From assembly GCA_020637805.1 (NCBI GenBank), contig JACKJU010000005.1, positions 186,001-250,000 of the forward strand: DNA of 64,000 bases, in the 5' to 3' direction. The notes beneath the pieces are model-generated. The model was not told the DNA's origin, ran no database searches, and worked only from the letters and a program-made list of their open reading frames with translations. The stretch's first letter is position 1, and every line of letters starts with the position of its first letter. This DNA comes from Nitratireductor sp. (GTDB lineage Bacteria > Pseudomonadota > Alphaproteobacteria > Rhizobiales > Rhizobiaceae). Below, piece by piece: positions 1 through 7,410 of the stretch. The translations under genes were made by a program, and so were the position numbers.

Positions 1-296
1 TTGCACGCCTGTTTTGCCGGGCCGTAGGGGAACAGCTCGTAGAGATACTTGTTGGATGCCTTTTCAGGCCCCATGGTTTTCTTGAGAGCCTTGGTCAGAA
101 CACGGATTGCCGGGGCGATCTGATATTCGTCGTAGTATTCACGCAGGAAGTTCACCACTTCCCAGTGCTCCGGCGTCATTTCGATGTTCTCGTCCTTGGC
201 GATGAGCTCGGCGAGCTGCGGGTTCCAGACCGAAAGGTCCGTGAGGTAACCCTCCTCATCGTGGGCGATATCCTGTCCGTTGAATTGATATCCCAT
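1..296 (-). CDS. dsrC: DsrC sulfur-carrier protein (3' end beyond window)
   Basis: Partial gene; about 98 codons are visible and the frame is still open at base 1. DsrC carries sulfur as a trisulfide between DsrAB and the DsrMKJOP membrane complex in the cytoplasm. The protein starts MGYQFNGQDIAHDEEGYLTD, has the family's helical core (EHWEVVNFLREYY) and ends at the edge in YGPAKQAC. That last Cys (residue 98) is the first of the two C-terminal arm cysteines; the final CG-type Cys lies about a dozen residues beyond the window. A strong AGGAGGAATATC ribosome site precedes the ATG. It is the last visible gene of dsrABEFHC; dsrMKJOP and dsrL would be expected further left, which is inference. 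Confidence 0.93.
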   Translation of the reverse strand, partial: MGYQFNGQDIAHDEEGYLTDLSVWNPQLAELIAKDENIEMTPEHWEVVNFLREYYDEYQIAPAIRVLTKALKKTMGPEKASNKYLYELFPYGPAKQAC

Positions 297-325
297 GATA
301 TTCCTCCTGGGGTGGTTGATGCTGG

Positions 326-634
326 CTATAGCCAGGATTGGGTTCGGTCGTGTTTGACCACCAGATCGACAAACCCTCCATAGTCGACCGTTTCGATGCC
401 GGAGACCATGTCGCCGTCACCAATTCCGCGCGCCGAGGAATCCGGCGACAGAACATAGACGCTGCAGTCCTTCATGGCCGCCTCGAGCGGGCTGGAGAAC
501 GCCGAACCCTTGCGCGCCGCGATCACCCCATCCTCGATCAGGAGAACGGCATCGCCGGGCATCAGGTGATTCAGGCAGCTAGTCAGGCTGGGACGGTCGA
601 AGGGCGACTTGTTCACGGTATGCAGTGTGGACAT
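326..634 (-). CDS. dsrH: DsrH, subunit of the DsrEFH sulfurtransferase
   Basis: 102-residue protein of the DsrH/TusB family. With DsrE and DsrF it forms a cytoplasmic complex that passes sulfur to DsrC. The ATG giving MSTLHTVNKSPF was chosen because GGGGAGAAAGCACA lies just upstream; an upstream in-frame start would run into dsrF. Cys20 (SLTSCLNHL) sits at the position of the conserved DsrH cysteine known from Allochromatium vinosum. dsrF ends 17 bp upstream and dsrC starts 29 bp downstream. Presence of dsrEFH is the standard genomic marker that the adjacent DsrAB works in the sulfur-oxidising direction. Confidence 0.92.
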   Translation of the reverse strand: MSTLHTVNKSPFDRPSLTSCLNHLMPGDAVLLIEDGVIAARKGSAFSSPLEAAMKDCSVYVLSPDSSARGIGDGDMVSGIETVDYGGFVDLVVKHDRTQSWL

Positions 635-651
635 TGTGCTTTCTCCCCGTC

Positions 652-1062
652 TCAGAAGCTCAGGATCACGTCCTGTTCGGACATGATCTTCTTCATTTCG
701 TCGCGGTTGACGACGCGGATAGATGGTTTCTCGGCCCAATCGTCATCCTCGTCCTCGTAAGTGATCTCCTGGAGATCGTCTTCCGTCAGTCCGCGTTCTT
801 CCAGGCTCTCTCGCTCGACGTAGAACTTGTTTACGTCGTAGTCGCCAAGTGCGCGGTATGTCGGCGAGAAATTCTTCATGCCAACGCCAGCTGTTTCCTG
901 GCCCTTGGCCAGTTGGTAGACGCCGTCATCGAGGAAGGCGAGTGTCACCTCCTGCTCGAAGGCTGCGCCGATAAGCACAACTTCAAGGGATTCCAGCGCG
1001 TAGATCGTGCCGTAGGGCGCCTTGCGGTTCACGTAGAGAAATTTCTTTGCGTCTTCGCTCAT
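652..1062 (-). CDS. dsrF: DsrF, subunit of the DsrEFH sulfurtransferase
   Basis: 136-residue DsrF/TusC-family protein, the usual length. The N-terminus (KKFLYVNRKAPYGTIYALE) and the core VVLIGAAFEQEVTLAFLDDG match the family's beta-alpha-beta sulfurtransferase fold. DsrF has no catalytic cysteine in the characterised complexes, and none is seen at the DsrE-type position here, so a structural role in the hexamer is likely. It begins 10 bp after dsrE and is followed after 17 bp by dsrH, so the three subunits should be translated together. Confidence 0.93.
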   Translation of the reverse strand: MSEDAKKFLYVNRKAPYGTIYALESLEVVLIGAAFEQEVTLAFLDDGVYQLAKGQETAGVGMKNFSPTYRALGDYDVNKFYVERESLEERGLTEDDLQEITYEDEDDDWAEKPSIRVVNRDEMKKIMSEQDVILSF

Positions 1063-1072
1063 CGTTCCGCCC

Positions 1073-1465
1073 TCAATCGCCGAATGTCACAAGCCGGTCG
1101 GCCTGGATGCCTGCATCGATCAACTGGCCGAGACCGGATATCCGGAAGCCCTCGGCGATGTTGTCGGCATCCTTGCCCTGGCGCTTGGCCTCGTTGGCAT
1201 CAAGAATGCCGCGGCGCTGGGCGGCGGCGATGCAAACGACCATGTCGAGGCCGTGAGTAGTGCCGAGTTCCGTCCATTCCTTCTGGAGGTTGCGGTCGTC
1301 CTGCGGTGGAACGGTCAGGCGCGTCGCGTTGTTGACGCCATCATGGTAGAAGAACACGCGCTCGATTTCGTGTCCCGCTTCGAGCGCAGCCCTGGTGAAA
1401 TGCAGTGCCGTGTCCGACGCCTGATGCGTATACGGCCCCTCATTGACAACAATTGCGAGTTTCAA
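1073..1465 (-). CDS. dsrE: DsrE, catalytic subunit of the DsrEFH sulfurtransferase (TTG start)
   Basis: 130-residue DsrE/TusD-family protein. It contains HDGVNNATRLTVPPQDDR and the active-site segment DMVVCIAAAQRRGI, whose Cys78 matches the sulfur-binding Cys78 of A. vinosum DsrE. The C-terminus ISGLGQLIDAGIQADRL is also family-typical. The start codon has to be TTG at 1465-1463: no ATG or GTG lies in frame where homologues begin (MK-A--VNEGPY), and GGGGAG lies upstream. The gene is separated from dsrB by 96 bp without a clear terminator and is followed after 10 bp by dsrF. Confidence 0.93.
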   Translation of the reverse strand: MKLAIVVNEGPYTHQASDTALHFTRAALEAGHEIERVFFYHDGVNNATRLTVPPQDDRNLQKEWTELGTTHGLDMVVCIAAAQRRGILDANEAKRQGKDADNIAEGFRISGLGQLIDAGIQADRLVTFGD

Positions 1466-1561
1466 CCCTTTTGAACTCCCCGGAGTGATGGTGGATATCC
1501 CGGCTCCCCTTCCGCGATATCCCTTTGCGTTGACTGTCCCTTCGTTTCGACAGGTCCTGCG

Positions 1562-2656
1562 TCAGAAATGAATGTGCGTGGACATGTTCATGTTGTGGCG
1601 TGCGCCGGTCCAGGTATCGATGTGATGCTTGGTGAAGGCGAGGCCGGTAAGCTCGAAGAAACGCGGCCAGCCGATGCGGTCGATCCATTCGCCCATGCGT
1701 TCCCAGTCCTTGGCGTTTTCCTTGTAGGCATACAGGATCTTGCGAACGACCTCTGCCACTTCCGGCCAGCGCGGCGCGTTGTTCGGCAGGTTGGCAACCA
1801 CCAGCTTGTGGAAGGCAGGCTTCGAACGGGCGTTGGAGTGCTTGCCGCCAACCCAGACCGCGATCTTGGTCGAATCTGCGCCGTTGATCTGCATGGGCGG
1901 GCAGGGCGGATAGCATGCGCCACAGCACACGCACTTGCTCTCGTCCACCTCAAGCGATGGTTTGCCATTGACCATTGCCGGGCGGATGGCCGCGACCGGG
2001 CAACGGGCGACGACCGCCGGACGCTCGCAGACATTGGCGACCAGGTCGTGGTTGATCTTGGGCGGCTTGGTGTACTGGACGTTGATGGCGATGTCGCCCT
2101 GTCCGCCGCAGTTGATCTGGCAGCAGGAAGTGGTGATGCGAACCCTGTTCGGCATCTCTTCCTTGATGAACTCCTCGTGCATCATGTCCATCAGGGACTT
2201 CACAACGCCGGAGGCGTCGGTGCCCGGGATATCACAGTGCAGCCAGCCCTGTGTGTGCGAGATCATCGAAACGGAATTGCCCGTTCCGCCAACGGGATAG
2301 CCCTTTTCGTTGAGAGCCTGAATCAGGGCAGGCACCTTCTCGAACTTGTCCACCATGAACTCGATGTTCGAGCGGGTGGTAAAGCGCACATGGCCGTCCG
2401 CGTGCTGGTCTGCAATGTCGCAGAGATCGCGGATCGTGTAGACGTCCATCTGGCGCTGGGTGCCGGCGCGAACGGTCCATACCTCGTCGCCGCTCTTGGC
2501 CACGTGATGCAGCACGCCCGGCCTTGGCCGGTCATGCCAGGCCCAGTTGCCGTAGTTCTTCTTCATGACAGGGTGCATGTACTGGAACGGGTCCGGCACG
2601 CCGTGTTCGTCTGGAAGTTTCGGGGGCGCCTTTTTCTCGGCCACAGCTTCACTCAT
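1562..2656 (-). CDS. dsrB: Dissimilatory sulfite reductase beta subunit (oxidative, reverse-type)
   Basis: 364 residues. DsrB carries the functional siroheme-[4Fe-4S] site of the cytoplasmic A2B2 enzyme, which in sulfur oxidisers turns DsrC-bound sulfur into sulfite. The coupled-site cysteines follow the DsrB pattern C-X36-CC-X3-C (Cys141, Cys178-179, Cys183; ITTSCCQINCGGQGDIAI). A ferredoxin domain follows with Cys219 and the cluster C242-V-C-C-G-A-C248...C252. GGGAGGAGATGCTAG precedes the ATG. It follows dsrA by 121 bp. Direction of catalysis is inferred from neighbouring dsrEFH, not from this sequence alone. Confidence 0.95.
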   Translation of the reverse strand: MSEAVAEKKAPPKLPDEHGVPDPFQYMHPVMKKNYGNWAWHDRPRPGVLHHVAKSGDEVWTVRAGTQRQMDVYTIRDLCDIADQHADGHVRFTTRSNIEFMVDKFEKVPALIQALNEKGYPVGGTGNSVSMISHTQGWLHCDIPGTDASGVVKSLMDMMHEEFIKEEMPNRVRITTSCCQINCGGQGDIAINVQYTKPPKINHDLVANVCERPAVVARCPVAAIRPAMVNGKPSLEVDESKCVCCGACYPPCPPMQINGADSTKIAVWVGGKHSNARSKPAFHKLVVANLPNNAPRWPEVAEVVRKILYAYKENAKDWERMGEWIDRIGWPRFFELTGLAFTKHHIDTWTGARHNMNMSTHIHF

Positions 2657-2699
2657 CTAGCATCTCCTCCCTGGAGACAGGTTTGGTTCGGTTTCCTCC

Positions 2700-2728
2700 C
2701 ATCCGGCCGGACGCGGCCCCGCCGGATG
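2700..2728 (-). other. Inverted repeat between dsrA and dsrB
   Basis: Perfect 8-bp arms CATCCGGC (2700-2707) and GCCGGATG (2721-2728) with a 13-nt spacer lie in the 121-bp dsrA-dsrB gap. The transcript could form a hairpin here. No U-run follows, so an intrinsic terminator is unlikely; an mRNA processing or stability element is possible. Confidence 0.35.
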
Positions 2729-2777
2729 CCAAATCTTCTGCTGCAGCGGCGCAAGATGAGCGGCTGCAGTCCTGCCG

Positions 2778-4052
2778 TCATTCGGCGGCTTCGGAACCTT
2801 CGCCGCCCTTGCGCGCGAAGTATTTCTCGGCTTCCTCGTCGAAATCATCAGTCCGCACGTAGCAGGATGTGCGCGGATGACGGACCATGTTCGGATCGGG
2901 TTCGACGCCGATGCCTTCAAGGAAGGCCGGCATGCCGATACGGTCGATGGTTTCGCCAACACGCTCGTGATCAAGCGCGTTCTCTGCGAAGAATTCCATT
3001 ACCGTTTCTGCAAGTTCGACGAGGTTTTCGTAGTCCTCATCGTCCTTGAGCGGCATGAATGGAATGACGACGGTGCCCATGAGGTCGCCAATCTTGAGGG
3101 CGCGCTTGCCGCCGATCAGGATGGATGCGCCGCGCTCGTCGCCAGGTGCCAGAGCCTTGTTCATGACGTTGATGCAATGCATGCAGCGCACGCAGCTCTT
3201 GTTGTCGACTTCGAGCGTGTCGTCGTCGTTGAGCGACAGGGCACGGGTCGGGCACATGGAGATGACCGAGTCGATCATGTACTTGCGGCCGACTTCCTCG
3301 ACATAGGCCTTAACCTCGGTCTGATCGACCTTCATGTCGTCCTTCCAGGTGCCGATAACGGCAAAGTCCGCGCGGTGGATCGCGTTGACACAGTCGTTGG
3401 GGCAACCGGAAAACTTGAACTTGAACTTGTAGGGGAAGGACGGGCGGTGCATCTCGTCCAGGAAGTTGTTGATGACGGAGCGGTGTGCCTTCACCTCGTC
3501 ATACATGCTCATTTCGCAGCGGGCGTGGCCAACGCAGCTCATCGAAGTGCGGAGCGCAGGACCGGCACCGCCGAGGTCGAAGCCGATCTCGTTGAGCGCG
3601 TCGAAGGCCTTCTGGGTGTTCTCTGTGCTGGTGCCCTGGAACATGATGTCGCCGGACTGTCCGTGGAATGCGATCAGGCCGGATCCGTGCTCCTCCCAGA
3701 CATCGCACAACTGGCGCAGAATGTCGGTGGTGTAGTGATAACCGGCAGGCGGTTGCACACGAAGCGTGTGGAATTCCTTGGATTCGGGGAACTTGTCGGC
3801 AACTTCGGAGAAGCGGGGAATGATGCCGCCACCATAACCAAAGACAGATACCGTGCCACCCTTCCAGTAACCCAGCCGGTTCTCGTAGGAATGTTCGAGC
3901 TGACCCAGAAGGTCATTCATCATTGCGGCGTATTTCTTGCCCTTCGAGTCGCGAAGCCGTTTCAGGCCCGTCACGAAGCTTGGCCACGGACCACCCTCGA
4001 GCTGGTCGAGGTTGGGAGTGGGATGCACCTGTCTTTCGCCGTTTCCGGTCAT
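2778..4052 (-). CDS. dsrA: Dissimilatory sulfite reductase alpha subunit (oxidative, reverse-type)
   Basis: 424 residues, the normal DsrA length. DsrA pairs with DsrB. The siroheme-cluster motif is C-X5-C...C-X3-C (Cys173, Cys179, Cys217, Cys221; SCVGHARCE and FSGCPNDC). The inserted ferredoxin domain has Cys267 and C287-VR-C290-MH-C293. AGGAGGAATACC precedes the ATG, nearly identical to the dsrC ribosome site. It is the first gene of the dsr operon and diverges from the TauD-like gene across a 455-bp AT-rich region. DsrAB occurs in both sulfate reducers and sulfur oxidisers; dsrEFH here argues for oxidation. Confidence 0.95.
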   Translation of the reverse strand: MTGNGERQVHPTPNLDQLEGGPWPSFVTGLKRLRDSKGKKYAAMMNDLLGQLEHSYENRLGYWKGGTVSVFGYGGGIIPRFSEVADKFPESKEFHTLRVQPPAGYHYTTDILRQLCDVWEEHGSGLIAFHGQSGDIMFQGTSTENTQKAFDALNEIGFDLGGAGPALRTSMSCVGHARCEMSMYDEVKAHRSVINNFLDEMHRPSFPYKFKFKFSGCPNDCVNAIHRADFAVIGTWKDDMKVDQTEVKAYVEEVGRKYMIDSVISMCPTRALSLNDDDTLEVDNKSCVRCMHCINVMNKALAPGDERGASILIGGKRALKIGDLMGTVVIPFMPLKDDEDYENLVELAETVMEFFAENALDHERVGETIDRIGMPAFLEGIGVEPDPNMVRHPRTSCYVRTDDFDEEAEKYFARKGGEGSEAAE

Positions 4053-4507
4053 GGTATTCCTCCTCAGTCTTCCGGTCTGTGAACCGCCGGCTCCGTGGCC
4101 GGAACCCGCATCGCTGCGGGCAAACCCTCTTGCAAGTTCAGGCTGTCCAGTGGCGCTTCCGTTGACCTTCCTCCGTGGTCACCTTCAGCAAACAGCCGCC
4201 TTGCATTTCGATTACATATGAATATTAAAATATATTGACATTGGCAAGCAAGAGAATTCGCATGGTTCGAAATATTGCGCATGCACAATGACTTAGCAGG
4301 TGCAGCAAATTGCGCCGCAAACCGGGAAAAGCCAAGGCCAAGAGCCGGGTATGCGGGTTTGAGGCAAAGGGAGGACACTGGTGAAAAGCACGGGAAAATG
4401 GCAGGGAAGGTGCGATTTGGCGGCAGTTTCGGCGTCAGTTCGGGCTGCCGGTTCCGCTCTGTCCGAATGCCTGGCTGCATCGGTTGCGTGAAATGCAGGA
4501 GTTGAAA
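4053..4507. promoter_or_regulatory. Divergent dsrA / TauD-like control region
   Basis: 455 bp without a supported gene. The dsrA side (4053-4200) is GC-rich leader with two hairpins (separate entry). The centre (about 4205-4245) is sharply AT-rich and includes AATAT-N6-ATATT (4221-4236). A TTGACA (4235-4240) points right and a TTGCTT / TAATAT pair points left toward dsrA; both are weak guesses. The right 250 bp shows nothing recognisable apart from the AGGAG at 4497-4501 that sets the start of the next gene. Confidence 0.45.
4087..4120 (-). other. Tandem hairpins in the dsrA leader
   Basis: Two adjacent inverted repeats lie 35-68 nt upstream of the dsrA ATG: CCGGC-N6-GCCGG (4087-4102) and CCCGCA-N4-TGCGGG (4105-4120). 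In the dsrA transcript the second would close on a GCGA tetraloop. They are not followed by a U-run, so a translational or stability role fits better than termination. Confidence 0.4.
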
Positions 4508-5470
4508 ATGCCGGCTGTGGAAGAAATCGGGCCTGCGGCAAATTGCGCAGGTTCAGGGGGGTACTTCGACCTTTCGGATGCCCCGGCATATGTCGAATGG
4601 CGTGCGGCGAAACTCGCCGCGCTGGCAGCTGCCGCAGATTCGCCGTTTCTTCAATTGGGCGATCCAGCAAATCTGTCCGGTGAAGAGCGCGCCGCGCTGC
4701 TGTCATCCTGCGGTGCCATCAACATGGCGCTGTACGAATGTCCATCGCTTGGCGGCGACGAAGCAAGAACCCGTTCCGCCCTTGCAGCGATGATTCGCAG
4801 TCTTGGGCTCGTCAACTTCGAGGAGCACCGCTCTGCAACCGAGGACGGGATTGTCCCGATCGAGGTTGCCGATACGGGCGGAAGAGCAGGCTTCATCCCC
4901 TATACCAACCGCGCCATCAACTGGCACACGGACGGCTACTACAACTATCGAGCGCCGAACAGAATGATACGTTCCATGGTTTTGCACTGCGTTCGCAATG
5001 CGCAGAAAGGCGGGGAGAATGCCTTTATGGACCCGGATCTGGCCTATATCCGCCTGCGGGACGAGAATCCTGACTTCGTTACCGCACTCATGCAGCAGGA
5101 TACCATGACGATCCCGGCATTCGATGACGAGCAGGGAAAGAGCCATCCGGCGGTAACGGGCCCGGTATTCGTGATTTCGGGTGGCGAACTGGCAATGCGG
5201 TTCACCATTCGCAAACGGAATATTGAGTGGCGCGATGACCCGCTGGTTCGCGATGCGCTGGCGTATCTTGGCGAAGTTCTTGCCGGCGATCCTCTGATAG
5301 TCCGGAGGAAACTTGAACCGGATCAGGGAATAGTGTGCAACAACGTGCTGCATGACAGGCAGGCATTCGAGAACGAGCCGGGCAGGGCTGCAGGCAGGCT
5401 GATGTTCCGAGTGCGTTCCTACGATCGTATCGGCGCGGGTTTGGCCCCTGCCAAACAGGGAGAAGCGTGA
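4508..5470 (+). CDS. TauD/TfdA-family 2-oxoglutarate/Fe(II) oxygenase-like protein
   Basis: 320 residues of the TauD/TfdA fold. The iron-binding facial triad is visible: H140-T-D142 in NWHTDGYYN and H282 in NNVLHDRQAF; Arg293 or Arg297 is placed to bind 2-oxoglutarate. The start at 4508 was chosen for the AGGAG six bases upstream; TTG 4484 and ATG 4493 are in-frame alternatives with poor ribosome sites. It leads an operon of two small proteins, cysG, mrp and a DUF971 gene, divergent from dsrA, so a role tied to sulfur oxidation or an organosulfur substrate is inferred. The substrate cannot be told from the sequence; it is not a recognisable taurine dioxygenase by context. Confidence 0.8.
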   Translation: MPAVEEIGPAANCAGSGGYFDLSDAPAYVEWRAAKLAALAAAADSPFLQLGDPANLSGEERAALLSSCGAINMALYECPSLGGDEARTRSALAAMIRSLGLVNFEEHRSATEDGIVPIEVADTGGRAGFIPYTNRAINWHTDGYYNYRAPNRMIRSMVLHCVRNAQKGGENAFMDPDLAYIRLRDENPDFVTALMQQDTMTIPAFDDEQGKSHPAVTGPVFVISGGELAMRFTIRKRNIEWRDDPLVRDALAYLGEVLAGDPLIVRRKLEPDQGIVCNNVLHDRQAFENEPGRAAGRLMFRVRSYDRIGAGLAPAKQGEA

Positions 5471-5679
5471 TGGCAAGTCTGAGTGATCTGATAATTTCGC
5501 ATCCGGAAATCCGTTCCTATGACGATCTTGAGGAACTGGTCGCGGCTGCGGCGCGCGATGGTGTAATCGTGCTTCACATGGATCTGAAACCGGACTATCC
5601 CGATACGCCTCGCGACTGGCAAAGCCGTCTCGAACTAATCTTCTACAGGGGCGAGATACCCGAAAGAATGCGAAAATGA
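5470..5679 (+). CDS. Small protein of unknown function in the dsr accessory operon
   Basis: 69 residues, acidic and soluble, beginning MASLSDLIISHPEIRSYDDL and ending RGEIPERMRK. No cysteine, no membrane segment and no motif that I recognise. The ATG overlaps the stop of the TauD-like gene (TGATG at 5468-5472); a GTG one codon earlier is possible. Its own stop overlaps the next start (ATGA at 5676-5679). The double overlap and normal codon use support a real, translationally coupled gene. Function unknown; its partners suggest a sulfur-oxidation accessory role. Confidence 0.72.
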   Translation: MASLSDLIISHPEIRSYDDLEELVAAAARDGVIVLHMDLKPDYPDTPRDWQSRLELIFYRGEIPERMRK

Positions 5680-5894
5680 GCGAGATCGAACGCGAGGAGA
5701 TCGCAACTCTCGAAGCACCTTACATGCGCAAGGTGCAGTTAGAGGAAGCGCGGTTTGAAAGCGGCATGAAGATGTTCAGGGTGATCATCCGCGAGGGCAA
5801 GCGCATCACCCAGATCGATCTGGACGCCGAGACTGCCGGGGAGTGGGCCAGGATCATGGGAAACTGGGCAACAGACCAGGGCGGGCAGGGCTGA
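5676..5894 (+). CDS. Small protein of unknown function in the dsr accessory operon
   Basis: 72 residues, highly charged, soluble, without cysteines. The N-terminal half is rich in Glu/Arg (SEIEREEIATLEAPYMRKVQ) and probably helical; the second half holds beta-like MFRVIIREGKRITQIDLD followed by a short helix ending in EWARIMGNWA. The start overlaps the preceding stop (ATGA). I do not recognise the family. Its place between a TauD-like gene and siroheme synthase, divergent from dsrAB, suggests a dedicated helper of the dsr system, which is inference. Confidence 0.72.
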   Translation: MSEIEREEIATLEAPYMRKVQLEEARFESGMKMFRVIIREGKRITQIDLDAETAGEWARIMGNWATDQGGQG

Positions 5895-5936
5895 CAGCTA
5901 TCCCATCAGCCCGACAGGACAGGACAAGACAACCAG

Positions 5937-7364
5937 ATGCGTGCGTTTCCGAATTTTCTCAAGATCAAGGACCGGCTGGTCGTGGTGACCGGCGGCGGCA
6001 CCGTTGCCGCGCGGCGTTGCGAGATTGCCCTGCGCTGCGGCGCCAGGGTTTCAGTCTTTGCCGAAGAACTTGGCGGCGACTTTGCCGATGTCGGCCGCAA
6101 TCCAGATCTGGTGCACCACGCCCGCGCAGTCACGCCGGAAGATCTTCGTGACGCGCGTATCGTCTTTTGCGCGGCAGATGATGCGGAGGCCGACAAGGCG
6201 GTGCACGACATGGCGCGCGAACACAGCCGCGCTCTCGTGAACGTGGCTGACACGCCGTCGCTTTGCGATTTCACCATGGCGTCGATCCTCGACCGCGCTC
6301 CGCTCGCAATCGCCATCGGTACGGATGGCGCATCTCCGATATTGGGCCGCATGCTCAAGGCCAAGCTTGAGACCGAGATTCCTGCTTCCTTCGGCCGGCT
6401 AGCCGATTTCGCCGGTGAGCGCCGCGAGGCACTCGAAGAGGTCATGCCCCGGAATGCGGATCGCCTGCGCTTCTGGGAACAGCTGATGGACGGGCCGATT
6501 GCCGAGATGGTTCTGGCTGGCCGCAATGATGAGGCGGATCGTGCCTTCAAAGCCGAGCTCAACCGCATACGCGATGGTGGATCGAAGGCAAGCCGTGGCG
6601 AGGTCTACCTGGTGGGTGCCGGGCCTGGCGATCCGGACCTGATCACATTTAGGGCGCTCAGGCTGATGCAACGCTGCGATGTCGTGCTCTACGACCGGCT
6701 TGTTTCACCGGAAATCATGACGCTGGTCCGCCGCGACGCGGAACGCATCTATGTGGGCAAGGCGCGAAATGACCACACGATGCGGCAGGAAGAGATTTCC
6801 CAGCTACTCGTCGACCTTGCAAAACAGGGCAAGCGGGTGCTGCGTATCAAGGGCGGTGACCCGTTCATATTCGGCCGCGGCGGAGAAGAGATCGAGCTTC
6901 TGGCCGCACATCACATTCCGTTCCAGGTGGTGCCGGGTGTCACGGCTGCAGCCGGTTGCGCGGCCTATTCCGGCATACCGCTGACGCATCGAGACCACGC
7001 CCAGGCATGCCTGTTCATCACTGCGCATGGCAGGGACGGCAAGGTGGAAGCGGATTGGCCTGCCATGTTGAGACCCAACCAGACGGTGGCCATATACATG
7101 GGACTGAACCTGCTGCCGGTGCTGATGGAGGAATTCGTTGCGCGCGGCGCAGACCCGGACATGCCTGCTGCCGTTGTCGACAATGGAACGCGCGAAAACC
7201 AGCGGGTTGTTACCGGCACGATTTCGACCCTTGCGGCGAAGGTGGCCGAAGCGGAGCTGAAAGGGCCAACGATCATCATTGTCGGTTCGGTCGTCACGCT
7301 GCACGAGAAACTGGACTGGTATTCCGGTGGTGCAGAGGCGATCACGGCAGGCGAAACAAGATGA
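5937..7364 (+). CDS. cysG: Siroheme synthase (trifunctional CysG)
   Basis: 475 residues. It converts uroporphyrinogen III to siroheme by methylation, dehydrogenation and iron insertion. The N-terminal CysG-B part has a Rossmann GGGTVAARR (19-27) and NVADTPSLCDF with Asp105 at the chelatase/dehydrogenase site. The C-terminal methyltransferase begins at about 222 with VYLVGAGPGDPDLITF and contains GGDPFIFGRGGEE. Siroheme is the cofactor of DsrAB and of the CysI encoded at 31.4 kb, so placement in a dsr-linked operon is logical. No strong ribosome site precedes the ATG. Confidence 0.95.
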   Translation: MRAFPNFLKIKDRLVVVTGGGTVAARRCEIALRCGARVSVFAEELGGDFADVGRNPDLVHHARAVTPEDLRDARIVFCAADDAEADKAVHDMAREHSRALVNVADTPSLCDFTMASILDRAPLAIAIGTDGASPILGRMLKAKLETEIPASFGRLADFAGERREALEEVMPRNADRLRFWEQLMDGPIAEMVLAGRNDEADRAFKAELNRIRDGGSKASRGEVYLVGAGPGDPDLITFRALRLMQRCDVVLYDRLVSPEIMTLVRRDAERIYVGKARNDHTMRQEEISQLLVDLAKQGKRVLRIKGGDPFIFGRGGEEIELLAAHHIPFQVVPGVTAAAGCAAYSGIPLTHRDHAQACLFITAHGRDGKVEADWPAMLRPNQTVAIYMGLNLLPVLMEEFVARGADPDMPAAVVDNGTRENQRVVTGTISTLAAKVAEAELKGPTIIIVGSVVTLHEKLDWYSGGAEAITAGETR

Positions 7365-7410
7365 AAACGGTTACCGCACCAACAGGCGGTGCGGAGAAAG
7401 AGGGTATTTC

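Noticed and set aside
1562..4052. DsrAB as a sulfate-reduction enzyme
   Set aside because: dsrEFH with the active Cys residues is limited to sulfur oxidisers, dsrD is absent, and the neighbours (YeeE, oxygen-tolerant hydrogenase) fit an aerobic oxidiser.
4235..4240. TTGACA as a strong sigma-70 -35 for the TauD-like operon
   Set aside because: No reasonable -10 follows at 16-18 bp, and the gene start is 270 bp away; kept only as a remark in the region entry.
4064..4480. A 138-codon minus-strand frame upstream of dsrA
   Set aside because: Its sequence is low-complexity and Pro/Cys-rich, it spans the presumed dsrA promoter and has no family resemblance. Treated as leader and promoter DNA.
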